Shown here piece after piece: positions 25,459 to 33,238 of a DNA stretch of 64,000 bases. The translations under genes and the position numbers were made by a program. The stretch is from Allopusillimonas lactea. GTDB taxonomy: Bacteria > Pseudomonadota > Gammaproteobacteria > Burkholderiales > Burkholderiaceae_B. Position 1 is the first letter of the stretch; the number at the start of each line of letters is the position of its first letter. The stretch covers positions 1 to 64,000 of the forward strand of contig NZ_JAJJOZ010000002.1 of NCBI RefSeq assembly GCF_021653995.1, written 5' to 3'. The notes beneath the pieces were generated by a model. That model did no database searches and was not told the origin of the DNA. It saw only the letters and a list, made by a program, of their open reading frames with translations.

Positions 25459-25510
25459 CGCCAGGTCAGAAAAGGAGGAAGCAACAGGCAGATGTTGGAA
25501 AAGGCCCGCT
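25459..25510 (+). ncRNA. Possible small RNA with SRP (4.5S)-like motifs
   Basis: CGCCAGGTCAG, then GGAGGAAGCAACAGGCAG, echoes the conserved domain IV of 4.5S RNA (GGTCAG ... GGAAGCAGC). The apical stem with its GGAA tetraloop is not canonical, and the 5' arm would overlap the promoter described above. The resemblance may therefore be coincidental or the remnant of a diverged copy. Boundaries are uncertain. Confidence 0.28.
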
Positions 25511-26679
25511 TACACAGCTTGCAGGCGTTCGACGGCGGTGTTCAGCGTGTCATCGCGCTTGGCAAAACAAAAGCGCACAAGCCCATGGTTGGATTGAGCC
25601 GCACTGGGGTTGCGGTAAAACGCCGACAATGGGATCACACCCACACCGTGCTCTGTGGTCAGCCACCGCGCAAACTCCGCTTCGGGCATATCGGAGATTG
25701 CGCTGTAGTCGGCCACCAGAAAAAACGTGCCTTGGCTAGGCAAGGGGCGGAAGCGTGTAGTAGCCAGTCCGCGGGCAAGCCTGTCGCGCTTCTGCTGGTA
25801 AAACAAAGGCAGCGCGTGATATGGGTCAGGGTTTTTCATGTATTCGGCCAAGCCGGCTTGCATCGGAGAGGTCACAGTAAAAACGGTGAACTGGTGAACT
25901 TTGCGGATTTCGCTGGTCAGTGCGGCAAGGGCGCAGCAGTAGCCCACTTTCCAACCTGTCGCGCTGTAGGTTTTGCCAAACGAAAACACGGCGATCGTAT
26001 TAGGGGCGAGTATCGGGCTGCGGGCCAGGCTTAGATGCTCGTGGCCGTCAAACACCAGGTGCTCGTACACCTCGTCCGATAAGATCAGGATCCCGGTCTC
26101 CTCCACAATCCGTTCCAGCGCAGCGATGTCATCGTTTTGTAGGCAAATGCCAGTGGGGTTGTGCGGAAAATTGACGATCAGCATGCGGGTACGCGCCGAT
26201 ATGGCATCACGCACCTGCTGCCAGTCGACACGATAGGTGGCATGGGCGGCGTCAGGCGCAAGCATAGGCACAACCACCGGTTTGCCGCCTGCCAGCTCAA
26301 TAGCCGGTATGTACAGGTCGTAAAACGGCTCGATAATGACAACCTCGTCTCCCGCGCGCACAAACGCTTGGATACTGGTCATCAAGCCTTCGGTTGCACC
26401 TGCGGTAACGGTGATTTCGGTATCCCAGTCATAAGCCCGGCCATGCAGGGTTTCCATTTTGTCGGCGATTTCCTGGCGCAATGCCACAATGCCGGCCATC
26501 GGGGGATATTGATTGTGGCCGTTCTGCATGGCTTTGCAGACAAGATCGAGCAGATCAGTATCCGGGTTGAAATCCGGAAAACCTTGTCCAAGGTTGATTG
26601 CATTATGGTCTACCGCCAATTGGCTCATGACCGTAAAAATTGTCGTGCCGACATTCGGCAGTTTCGATTCGAAATTCAT
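25510..26679 (-). CDS. PLP-dependent aminotransferase (methionine aminotransferase-like)
   Basis: 389-residue fold-type I aminotransferase, close to YbdL and kynurenine/methionine aminotransferases. The start MNFESKLPNVGTTIFTVMSQLA and the block INLGQGFPDFNPD match that subgroup. NPHNPTG is present as FPHNPTG, the PLP-binding Lys lies in SFGKTYSATGWKVGY, and the C-terminal Arg that binds the substrate carboxylate is in GLVRFCFAKR. Reaction by family: transamination of methionine and aromatic amino acids with 2-oxo acids. It runs towards the fic gene and away from cspA. Confidence 0.9.
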   Translation of the reverse strand: MNFESKLPNVGTTIFTVMSQLAVDHNAINLGQGFPDFNPDTDLLDLVCKAMQNGHNQYPPMAGIVALRQEIADKMETLHGRAYDWDTEITVTAGATEGLMTSIQAFVRAGDEVVIIEPFYDLYIPAIELAGGKPVVVPMLAPDAAHATYRVDWQQVRDAISARTRMLIVNFPHNPTGICLQNDDIAALERIVEETGILILSDEVYEHLVFDGHEHLSLARSPILAPNTIAVFSFGKTYSATGWKVGYCCALAALTSEIRKVHQFTVFTVTSPMQAGLAEYMKNPDPYHALPLFYQQKRDRLARGLATTRFRPLPSQGTFFLVADYSAISDMPEAEFARWLTTEHGVGVIPLSAFYRNPSAAQSNHGLVRFCFAKRDDTLNTAVERLQAV

Positions 26680-26791
26680 GGGGATAGTCAGACGAAAGAG
26701 TTATGCCTTCAGACAGAGGCTGTGATCAAACTTTATCGCGGCGGGATGGGGAAATATGACGAAAAAATACCACATACGGGTTAACTAGCAT

Positions 26792-26820
26792 TTGATAACG
26801 CCAGTTCGCATGGTTATGCT
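26792..26820 (+). promoter_or_regulatory. Promoter and long leader of the cold-shock gene
   Basis: TTGATA (26792-26797), a 17-bp spacer and TATGCT (26815-26820) predict a transcript start near 26827, about 158 nt before the coding region. Long structured leaders that change fold with temperature are typical of cspA-type genes. The last part of the leader is T-rich (26955-26970). Confidence 0.5.
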
Positions 26821-26984
26821 CACGAGTGCCGTCTTAATCAAGCAGCGCGCGTGGCTCGCGGGTGGTAATCATTTATTCATTTCGGCCGGTTAATATTTTC
26901 CGGTGCTACCGGGGGATAAATGGCTGGTTCGCGCCGGCGTCCTTGGTTATACGCTTTTTTTTATTTTTTAGGACGCTACAAATC

Positions 26985-27191
26985 ATGGCTCAAAAGGGCA
27001 AAGTTAAATGGTTCAATGCCGATAAAGGTTTCGGCTTTATTACTCCTGATGAAGGCGGCAGCGATGTTTTCGCTCACTTCTCCGCTATCGAAGGCCGCGG
27101 TTATCGCAGCCTGAACGAAGGCCAGGAAGTTGAGTATGAAGTCAAGGATGGGCCCAAGGGTCCCCAGGCAGCAGGTATCCGCCCGCTGTAA
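26985..27191 (+). CDS. Cold-shock domain protein
   Basis: 68-residue CspA-type RNA/single-strand DNA-binding protein (one OB-fold). RNP1 (KGFGFIT) and RNP2 (DVFAHFSAI) are intact. It binds nucleic acids and helps translation or antitermination under stress. The ATG at 26985 gives the full conserved domain, whereas an upstream in-frame start would add an unconserved leader. It is the last gene before the origin region. Confidence 0.96.
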   Translation: MAQKGKVKWFNADKGFGFITPDEGGSDVFAHFSAIEGRGYRSLNEGQEVEYEVKDGPKGPQAAGIRPL

Positions 27192-27239
27192 GTATCAAGC
27201 CTCACGCTGTGTACCAACACTGGTGCACGGTGCAGCTGA

Positions 27240-27270
27240 AACGCTCGCCTTTGGCGGGCGTTTTTGTTTT
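27240..27270 (+). terminator. Rho-independent terminator of the cold-shock gene
   Basis: AACGCTCGCC-TTT-GGCGGGCGTT stem (one G:T pair) followed by TTTTTGTTTTT, about 50 bp after the cold-shock gene stop codon. Confidence 0.85.
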
Positions 27271-27660
27271 TATTAATTTTTTTATTAATTTAGTTTTGCA
27301 CCGATGATTTTCAGCCGGCTGCCGATATATGGTTATTATGTTACTCGATGACGTAGCAATATGGCCGCGTGGTGATGGGGTTTATTGGTAGTTTTGTTTA
27401 TATATAAGTATATCGAGTTGAGCTTTAAGGTCGACTTGAGCTTTAAGGATTGAGAAAAAAACACAAGAAAGTCGGGCAAAGGATTACACCAGGGGGATGT
27501 TTGGTTGGTGCTTGAGTATTTGTTTATCCAATTTCGATCGTAGAATCAAAGGTTTAGTGCGCTTGTCCACGCGATATACATACGATTCCCACAGAGTTAT
27601 CCCCATTTTTTAGTTGTTCAGTTTTCTTCCACTGCTTATTCACAAGGTTGTCCACAGGGG
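27260..27660. other. Probable chromosomal replication origin (oriC)
   Basis: Part of a gene-free gap of over 1.3 kb (27192-28546). AT-rich stretches at 27261-27300 and 27380-27420 could be the unwinding element. A 13-bp direct repeat, TTGAGCTTTAAGG, occurs at 27418-27430 and 27436-27448. Four DnaA-box-like sites cluster at 27563-27656: TTGTCCACG, TTATCCCCA, TTATTCACA (consensus-grade) and TTGTCCACA. Four parS sites and mnmG-parAB lie next to it, and genes to the right read away from it. A 99-codon frame at 27614-27913 is not believed to be a gene. Cumulative GC skew would test the call. Confidence 0.65.
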
Positions 27661-27955
27661 ACTGAAGGCTTTTCTCGTGGCATTACTTACTTGCAATCTT
27701 GTTTCATTAGTGCGGTTGCCTCCTTTACGCAAGAGCTTGCTGCGGGCAGTTGATACGCGTTCCCTGATTCAGCTTTTGAACCTGCCTTTGGCATCGCATC
27801 CAAGGCCGATACTTGCGTTAATTTTTATTTTAAATCTCTCATGGTGTGCGGGCCAGGGATCGCCGGACACTGTTGTACTCGTACGCTCGCGTTATCGGCT
27901 ATTGCTCAGATAGGTTCATGGTGACCTCAACACCCGTCGCCCTAGCTGTTGGGAT

Positions 27956-27971
27956 TGTTCCACGTGAAACC
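27956..27971. promoter_or_regulatory. parS site 1
   Basis: TGTTCCACGTGAAACC: one mismatch (last base) to the bacterial parS palindrome TGTTNCACGTGAAACA bound by ParB. Confidence 0.85.
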
Positions 27972-28140
27972 ATACGCCTGCTCCCTATTGCAAGTTGTGG
28001 GGGTGCCTAAATAGTGCCGCAGTGCAATCGTATGTTCTCTTTGTGTACGGAATGGGTTTTGTACTCAAATGGGAGATTCGTTCCAGTGGCACTTCAGCTT
28101 TCGAGATGTTGTGCGGCCCTTCTTCTACGCAGACAGACAG

Positions 28141-28156
28141 TGTTTCACGTGAAACA
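28141..28156. promoter_or_regulatory. parS site 2 (perfect palindrome)
   Basis: TGTTTCACGTGAAACA, an exact match to the consensus ParB-binding site. Confidence 0.95.
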
Positions 28157-28178
28157 TGAGTGTTTGCTGGAGTAGGAT

Positions 28179-28194
28179 TGTTCCACGTGAAACA
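28179..28194. promoter_or_regulatory. parS site 3
   Basis: TGTTCCACGTGAAACA, 22 bp from site 2. Fits the consensus with C at the variable position. Confidence 0.93.
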
Positions 28195-28369
28195 GTGCAC
28201 TCCCGGCGCGAACATCGCAGCTTACAACCCGAACGGCGGGAGAAAGCGAAGTGTGATTTTTTCCGTAAGGATACGCATACGTATTGCATACTGAAGCTAG
28301 GCCTTGCACAGCTCTATTCATCACTACTGGATTAAGAGATTGTGATCCCTAGTTAGGAGCAACTTATAG

Positions 28370-28385
28370 TGTTTCACGTGGAACA
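28370..28385. promoter_or_regulatory. parS site 4
   Basis: TGTTTCACGTGGAACA, the mirror form of site 3, about 160 bp upstream of mnmG and possibly overlapping its promoter region. Confidence 0.93.
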
Positions 28386-28546
28386 AATGCTGACCGTGCT
28401 CGAGCACAAAGATCTGTCTGAGGGTACGGTGAGAGAGACAAACAGCTACTTTCCGTATTGCTGCAACAATTGCAGAATCAGTTGGCCGGATTGAAACCCC
28501 ACCGGCTATAATTGCCCATTAAATGCCCACACTCGCTCGAGCGAAA

Positions 28547-30463
28547 ATGATTTATCCGGACGAATTTGACGTCATCGTCGTCGGTGGAGGTCATGCTGGC
28601 ACGGAAGCCGCCCTGGCTTCAGCACGTGCCGGCGCACGAACCCTCCTTCTTACACACAACATGGAAACCCTAGGGCAGATGTCCTGCAATCCCTCTATCG
28701 GTGGAATCGGTAAAGGACATTTGGTCAAAGAGGTTGATGCTCTTGGCGGAGCGATGGCATTGGCCACCGACGAAGCCGGCATCCAGTTCAGGATTCTCAA
28801 CCGATCCAAAGGTCCAGCTGTGCGCGCTACCCGTGCACAAGCAGATCGCTCACTCTATCGGAAAGCAATCAGGACACGCCTGCAGAACCAGCCTAACCTT
28901 ACGATCTTTCAACAAGCCGTTGATGATCTGATGCTGGAAGGTGATCGCGTCGTGGGGGCGGTGACACAAATCGGTTTGCGGTTTCGCGCTCGCTCGGTTG
29001 TGTTGACTGCCGGCACGTTTCTGAATGGCCTGATTCACGTGGGCCTGGATCATTATTCAGGCGGCCGGGCCGGCGATCCTCCGTCGATATCGTTGGGTAA
29101 TCGCTTGCGCGAGCTCAAGCTGCCACAAGGCCGCCTGAAGACAGGCACGCCTCCCCGCATCGATTCCCGCACGATTGATTTCAGCAAAACAGAGATGCAG
29201 CCGGGGGATACCGACCCTGTGCCGGTGTTTTCATTCATGGGCGCGGCATCGATGCATCCCCGGCAGTTACCCTGCTGGATTACTCATACCAATGCACGCA
29301 CGCATGAAATCATTCGTTCTGGGCTAGACCGCTCACCCATGTACAGCGATGCGGGGACGATCGAAGGTATCGGCCCCCGCTATTGCCCTTCCATTGAAGA
29401 CAAAATCCACCGGTTTGCCGACAAGGAAAGCCACCAGGTCTTCCTGGAACCCGAAGGCTTCAGTTCGACGGAAATCTACCCGAATGGTGTTTCGACGAGC
29501 TTGCCCTTCGACATCCAGATTGCATTGGTACGCTCGCTGCCCGGTTTGGAAAATGCAGTGATCATGCGGCCGGGCTATGCGATTGAGTACGATTATTTCG
29601 ACCCTCGGGCTTTGCGTCCCACCTTGGAAACCCGTGCGATTGCTGGCTTGTTTTTCGCGGGGCAGATCAACGGCACCACGGGCTACGAAGAAGCCGCCGC
29701 GCAGGGCCTGTTGGCGGGCCTGAATGCAGCACGCATGGCCCTTGGCCGTGAGCAGTGGGCGCCCAAGCGTAACGACGCTTACCTGGGCGTACTGGTGGAC
29801 GACCTGATCACTCGTGGGGTTAACGAGCCATATCGTATGTTCACTTCGCGTGCTGAGTATCGCTTGAGCTTGCGCGAAGATAACGCCGACATGCGCCTGA
29901 CTGAAATAGGCCGCCAGCTTGGCTTGGTGGATGATGCCCGTTGGGATGCGTTCAATCGAAAACGCGATGCAGTTGCCGCCGAGATTGAACGGTTCAAGTC
30001 CACGTGGATCAACCCGCGCATGCTTGAAGACGAAACCGCGAAGCGGGTATTCGGCAAGCCTCTGGAGCGCGAGTATTCGCTGCACGACCTGCTCAAGCGT
30101 CCCGAAGTCGACTACGCGATACTTACCACACTGCAATCTGTTGATGGCAGTGTGCCGGGCGGTCCAGCGTTGGAGGATCCGGTGGCGGCTGAACAGGTTG
30201 AGATCCAGATCAAATATGCGGGATACGTTGCCAAGCAACAAGAGGAAATCAAACGGCAGGCGTCTCAAGAGTCTGAACCTATCCCTGCAGACATCGATTA
30301 CGACGGCATCACTTCTCTTTCCATCGAAGTGCGTCAGCGGCTCAAAGCCAGCCGCCCTGAAACTATCGGCCAAGCCGCGCGCGTCTCGGGGGTTACACCG
30401 GCCGCTGTTTCTCTTCTGCTTATACATATCAAGCGTATGCAATTACGGAAACGAGCCGCCTGA
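28547..30463 (+). CDS. mnmG: tRNA uridine 5-carboxymethylaminomethyl modification enzyme MnmG (GidA)
   Basis: FAD-dependent partner of MnmE in wobble-uridine modification. About 638 residues: Rossmann FAD site VVGGGHAGTEAALASARAGA at the start, GQMSCNPSIGGIGKGHLVKE, the second FAD/NADH block KTGTPPRI, and GQINGTTGYEEAAAQGL. The C-terminal helical domain (GITSLSIEVRQRLKASRPETIGQAARVSGVTPAAVSLLLIHIKR) binds MnmE and tRNA. ATG 28547 (MIYPDEFDV) matches the usual N-terminus, and an upstream in-frame ATG at 28523 would add eight residues. First gene of the mnmG-rsmG-parA-parB operon. Confidence 0.97.
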   Translation: MIYPDEFDVIVVGGGHAGTEAALASARAGARTLLLTHNMETLGQMSCNPSIGGIGKGHLVKEVDALGGAMALATDEAGIQFRILNRSKGPAVRATRAQADRSLYRKAIRTRLQNQPNLTIFQQAVDDLMLEGDRVVGAVTQIGLRFRARSVVLTAGTFLNGLIHVGLDHYSGGRAGDPPSISLGNRLRELKLPQGRLKTGTPPRIDSRTIDFSKTEMQPGDTDPVPVFSFMGAASMHPRQLPCWITHTNARTHEIIRSGLDRSPMYSDAGTIEGIGPRYCPSIEDKIHRFADKESHQVFLEPEGFSSTEIYPNGVSTSLPFDIQIALVRSLPGLENAVIMRPGYAIEYDYFDPRALRPTLETRAIAGLFFAGQINGTTGYEEAAAQGLLAGLNAARMALGREQWAPKRNDAYLGVLVDDLITRGVNEPYRMFTSRAEYRLSLREDNADMRLTEIGRQLGLVDDARWDAFNRKRDAVAAEIERFKSTWINPRMLEDETAKRVFGKPLEREYSLHDLLKRPEVDYAILTTLQSVDGSVPGGPALEDPVAAEQVEIQIKYAGYVAKQQEEIKRQASQESEPIPADIDYDGITSLSIEVRQRLKASRPETIGQAARVSGVTPAAVSLLLIHIKRMQLRKRAA

Positions 30464-31137
30464 TGTCCGGCACTGATACTTTCAGCGCCCGTATCCAGAC
30501 GGCCGGTGCAGCGATGGCGCTGCCTGTCTCTGATGAGCAGGCGGCCACATTGCAGGCTTACATTGGCCAACTGCAACGATGGAATCGCACTTATAATCTG
30601 ACGGCACTGCGGCAACCTGAGCAGATGCTGGTACAGCATGTGTTCGACAGTCTCTCCATCGTCGGGCCCATAGATAAATTACTGTATAAAAATACAGTAA
30701 ATAAGCCACTCATTATGGATGTTGGCTCCGGTGCAGGCTTGCCAGGCGTCATCTTGGCTATCATGCGTCCAGGCTGGCGCATACAGTGCGTAGATGCAGT
30801 TGAAAAGAAAATGGCATTTGTTCGCCAGATGGCGGGCACCCTGCACCTGCCTAACCTTCAGGCGGTGCATGGGCGCATCGAAAAACTGGCGCCCGCACAG
30901 GCCTATATTGTTGTATCCCGCGCTTTCGCGTCGCTGGCCGATTTTGCATCGCTGGCTGGTCGGCATGTGGCGCCAGGAGGGTGGCTGTTGGCCATGAAAG
31001 GCGTGCAGCCCGAAGAGGAAATTGCCGAATTGGCCAAGCAAACCGATTGGCGCGTTGTCAATGTTGTACCACTGCAGGTACCGGAGCTCGACGCGCAGCG
31101 CTGCCTGGTATGGATGAGCCGTCAAGGAGCCGTATGA
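30463..31137 (+). CDS. rsmG: 16S rRNA (guanine-527-N7) methyltransferase RsmG (GidB)
   Basis: SAM-dependent enzyme that methylates G527 in the 530 loop of 16S rRNA, and loss of it gives low-level streptomycin resistance in other bacteria. 224 residues. The core starts at YIGQLQRWNRTYNLTALRQPEQMLVQHVFDSLS, followed by the SAM loop MDVGSGAGLPGVILAI and SRAFASLADF. The ATG overlaps the mnmG stop (TGATG), and its stop overlaps parA, so translation is coupled. Confidence 0.95.
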   Translation: MSGTDTFSARIQTAGAAMALPVSDEQAATLQAYIGQLQRWNRTYNLTALRQPEQMLVQHVFDSLSIVGPIDKLLYKNTVNKPLIMDVGSGAGLPGVILAIMRPGWRIQCVDAVEKKMAFVRQMAGTLHLPNLQAVHGRIEKLAPAQAYIVVSRAFASLADFASLAGRHVAPGGWLLAMKGVQPEEEIAELAKQTDWRVVNVVPLQVPELDAQRCLVWMSRQGAV

Positions 31138-31949
31138 ACCCAAACAATACCGCCAATATTTTCTGCATCGCAAACCAGAAAGGCGGCGTCGGAAAGACCA
31201 CCACGGCAATTAACCTGGCCGCCGCGCTGGCGGCCCTGCACAAGCGTGTGCTACTGATCGATCTCGATCCCCAGGGCAACGCAACCATGGGCAGCGGCGT
31301 GGACAAGAATGCGGCCACCACCAATCTATATCAGGTGCTCATTGGCAATGCGTCCATCGAACAGGCCACCGTAAAGTCCGAATCGGGTGGGTACGATGTC
31401 CTGCCCTCCAATCGCGAACTGTCTGGTGCCGAAATCGATCTCATCCAAATGGACGAGCGTGAACAGCAGCTCAAGAAGGCGATCGAAAAGGTCCAGGACG
31501 GCTACGATTTCATTCTCATCGACTGCCCTCCTACTCTGTCGCTGCTCACACTTAACGGCCTGGCGTGCGCGCATGGCGTTATCATCCCCATGCAGTGCGA
31601 ATACTTTGCCCTTGAGGGCCTGTCCGACTTGGTCAACACCATCAAACGTGTATACCAGAACATTAACCCCAGTCTGCAATTGATCGGGTTGCTGCGCGTC
31701 ATGTTCGACACGCGCGTTACCCTGCAGCAGCAGGTCGCCGCGCAGATCCAATCGCACTTTGGCGACCGGGTCTTCGAAACCATTATCCCGCGCAATGTGC
31801 GGTTGGCCGAAGCACCCAGCCACGGGCAGCCCGGCATCGTCTACGACCGCAGCTCGCGTGGCGCCAAAGCTTACCTCGACTTCGGCGACGAGCTACTGCG
31901 TCGAGTCAAGAAAGAAGCCTTGCGCCAACAAGCCCGCCCGCGCATCTGA
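31134..31949 (+). CDS. parA: Chromosome-partitioning ATPase ParA (Soj)
   Basis: Walker-type ATPase that moves origin regions along the nucleoid with ParB. 271 residues from the ATG that overlaps the rsmG stop. Deviant Walker A KGGVGKTT (residues 15-22), the second Walker region DYDFILIDCPP (DGYDFILIDCPPTLS), and the Walker B segment RVLLIDLDPQGN are present. The short N-terminus means it is the chromosomal type, without the DNA-binding extension of plasmid ParA. Confidence 0.96.
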   Translation: MNPNNTANIFCIANQKGGVGKTTTAINLAAALAALHKRVLLIDLDPQGNATMGSGVDKNAATTNLYQVLIGNASIEQATVKSESGGYDVLPSNRELSGAEIDLIQMDEREQQLKKAIEKVQDGYDFILIDCPPTLSLLTLNGLACAHGVIIPMQCEYFALEGLSDLVNTIKRVYQNINPSLQLIGLLRVMFDTRVTLQQQVAAQIQSHFGDRVFETIIPRNVRLAEAPSHGQPGIVYDRSSRGAKAYLDFGDELLRRVKKEALRQQARPRI

Positions 31950-31965
31950 ACTAACGGAAATCATT

Positions 31966-32880
31966 ATGGCAACGAGAAAACCGAAAGGCCTGGGCCGTGG
32001 CCTGGACGCCTTGCTGGGCGAAGACGCCAAAGTCATCAATACCCTTGGCAAACAAGAGTCCGCCGGCCTGCCCTCCTCCCTCAGCATCGATTTGCTTCAG
32101 GCGGGCAAATACCAGCCGCGTACCAGGATGGACGAAGGTGCGTTGGCTGAGCTCGCCGATTCCATCCGCGCACAGGGCATCATGCAGCCCATCCTGGTGC
32201 GGCCGCTTTCAGGCGGTGCCGCCGGCCGGTACGAAATCATTGCCGGCGAACGTCGTTTTCGGGCCGCGCGGCTGGCGGGGCTGAAAGATGTCCCCGTACT
32301 GGTGCGCGAAGTGGCAGACGAAAACGCTGCCGTCATGGCCCTGATCGAAAATATCCAGCGCGAAGACCTGAATCCGTTGGAAGAAGCGCACGGCGTGCGC
32401 CGCCTGCTCGATGAGTTTGCACTGACGCATGAACAGGCTGCCCAGGCGATTGGCCGTTCACGTTCGGCCACCAGTAACCTGCTGCGCCTGCTCAACCTGG
32501 CCGAACCGGTACAAACCATGCTGCTCGCGGGCGACATCGACATGGGTCATGCACGCGCCCTGCTTGCTGTCGATGCCGCCAATCAGATTTTGCTGGCCAA
32601 CGAAATTATTGCCCGCCGGCTATCGGTGCGTGAAGCTGAAAAACTGGTCAGCCGTGTGCAACGCGACGCTGATGCCGCAGAAAAGCCTGCTCGCAAGCCC
32701 GCCGCTCTGTCCGGCGACGCCAAACGCCTGGAAGAAGCACTGTCCGATTATCTTGGTACGCGGGTAAGCCTGAAAATCGGCGCCAAAGACAAGGGCCAGT
32801 TGATGATCGACTTTCACGGCTGGGAACACCTGAACGCCTTGCTCGAACGTCAAGGCATGTCCGCCCTGCTCGACCGCTGA
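31966..32880 (+). CDS. parB: Chromosome-partitioning protein ParB (Spo0J)
   Basis: CTP-dependent clamp that loads at parS and spreads. 304 residues. The N-terminus ATRKPKGLGRGLDALLGED carries the basic ParA-activating motif. The ParB/sulfiredoxin fold follows with GERRFRAARLAGLKDVPVLVRE (CTP-binding GERRxRA) and ENIQREDLNPLEEA, then the helix-turn-helix (LTHEQAAQAIGRSRSATSNLLRLLNL) and a C-terminal dimerisation domain. It starts 16 bp after parA with GGAA upstream. Four matching parS sites lie 3.6-4 kb upstream. Confidence 0.96.
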   Translation: MATRKPKGLGRGLDALLGEDAKVINTLGKQESAGLPSSLSIDLLQAGKYQPRTRMDEGALAELADSIRAQGIMQPILVRPLSGGAAGRYEIIAGERRFRAARLAGLKDVPVLVREVADENAAVMALIENIQREDLNPLEEAHGVRRLLDEFALTHEQAAQAIGRSRSATSNLLRLLNLAEPVQTMLLAGDIDMGHARALLAVDAANQILLANEIIARRLSVREAEKLVSRVQRDADAAEKPARKPAALSGDAKRLEEALSDYLGTRVSLKIGAKDKGQLMIDFHGWEHLNALLERQGMSALLDR

Positions 32881-33238
32881 TCCACCGTTTTTCAGCGCAT
32901 TATTTGCTTTGTTGACACAAAAAAGGGGGTGCAAGCCCTCTTGCTCATTGTTGCTCTGCCCACGGCGCGTGACGTCATTCTTTAATGTTCAAACCTTGCG
33001 GTTTCAAGGGCCTGAGTTGTAACAGAAACACGGGTTTTCCCTTATTAAAGATCAGGCTATCGCATTCTGTGTCGTGATAGCATCCGCCTGCATTCACCGA
33101 ATCCGGCCCAGGCGCTGCGGTTAGCACGGCGATCACCGCCATGCTCGGCACCTCGTCCCGTGTATTTCCCTCGTTAAGTTTCTGGTCGCGGTTCCGGCCT
33201 GCCAGGCTGCGACCCGGTACTACAGCTGGAGCAAGAAG
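32881..33238. other. Intergenic region between parB and the atoE-like gene
   Basis: 358 bp without a gene. A weak stem GGGGGTGC-N-GCCCTC at about 32925-32940 follows an A-rich run but lacks a T run downstream. The promoter of the transporter gene must lie here, and no clear -35/-10 pair is seen. Confidence 0.4.

Larger units (their letters stand above)
24863..25509. other. Long intergenic region with DnaA boxes
   Basis: Between fic and the convergent-facing aminotransferase gene. It contains no supported protein gene. It holds DnaA boxes (25164-25353), an AT-rich block (about 25375-25402) and a promoter-like pair at 25430-25457, described separately. Confidence 0.5.

Noticed and set aside
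27614..27913. 99-codon frame in the origin region
   Set aside because: No ribosome-binding site, no domain, and it overlaps DnaA-box-like sites in a region expected to be non-coding.
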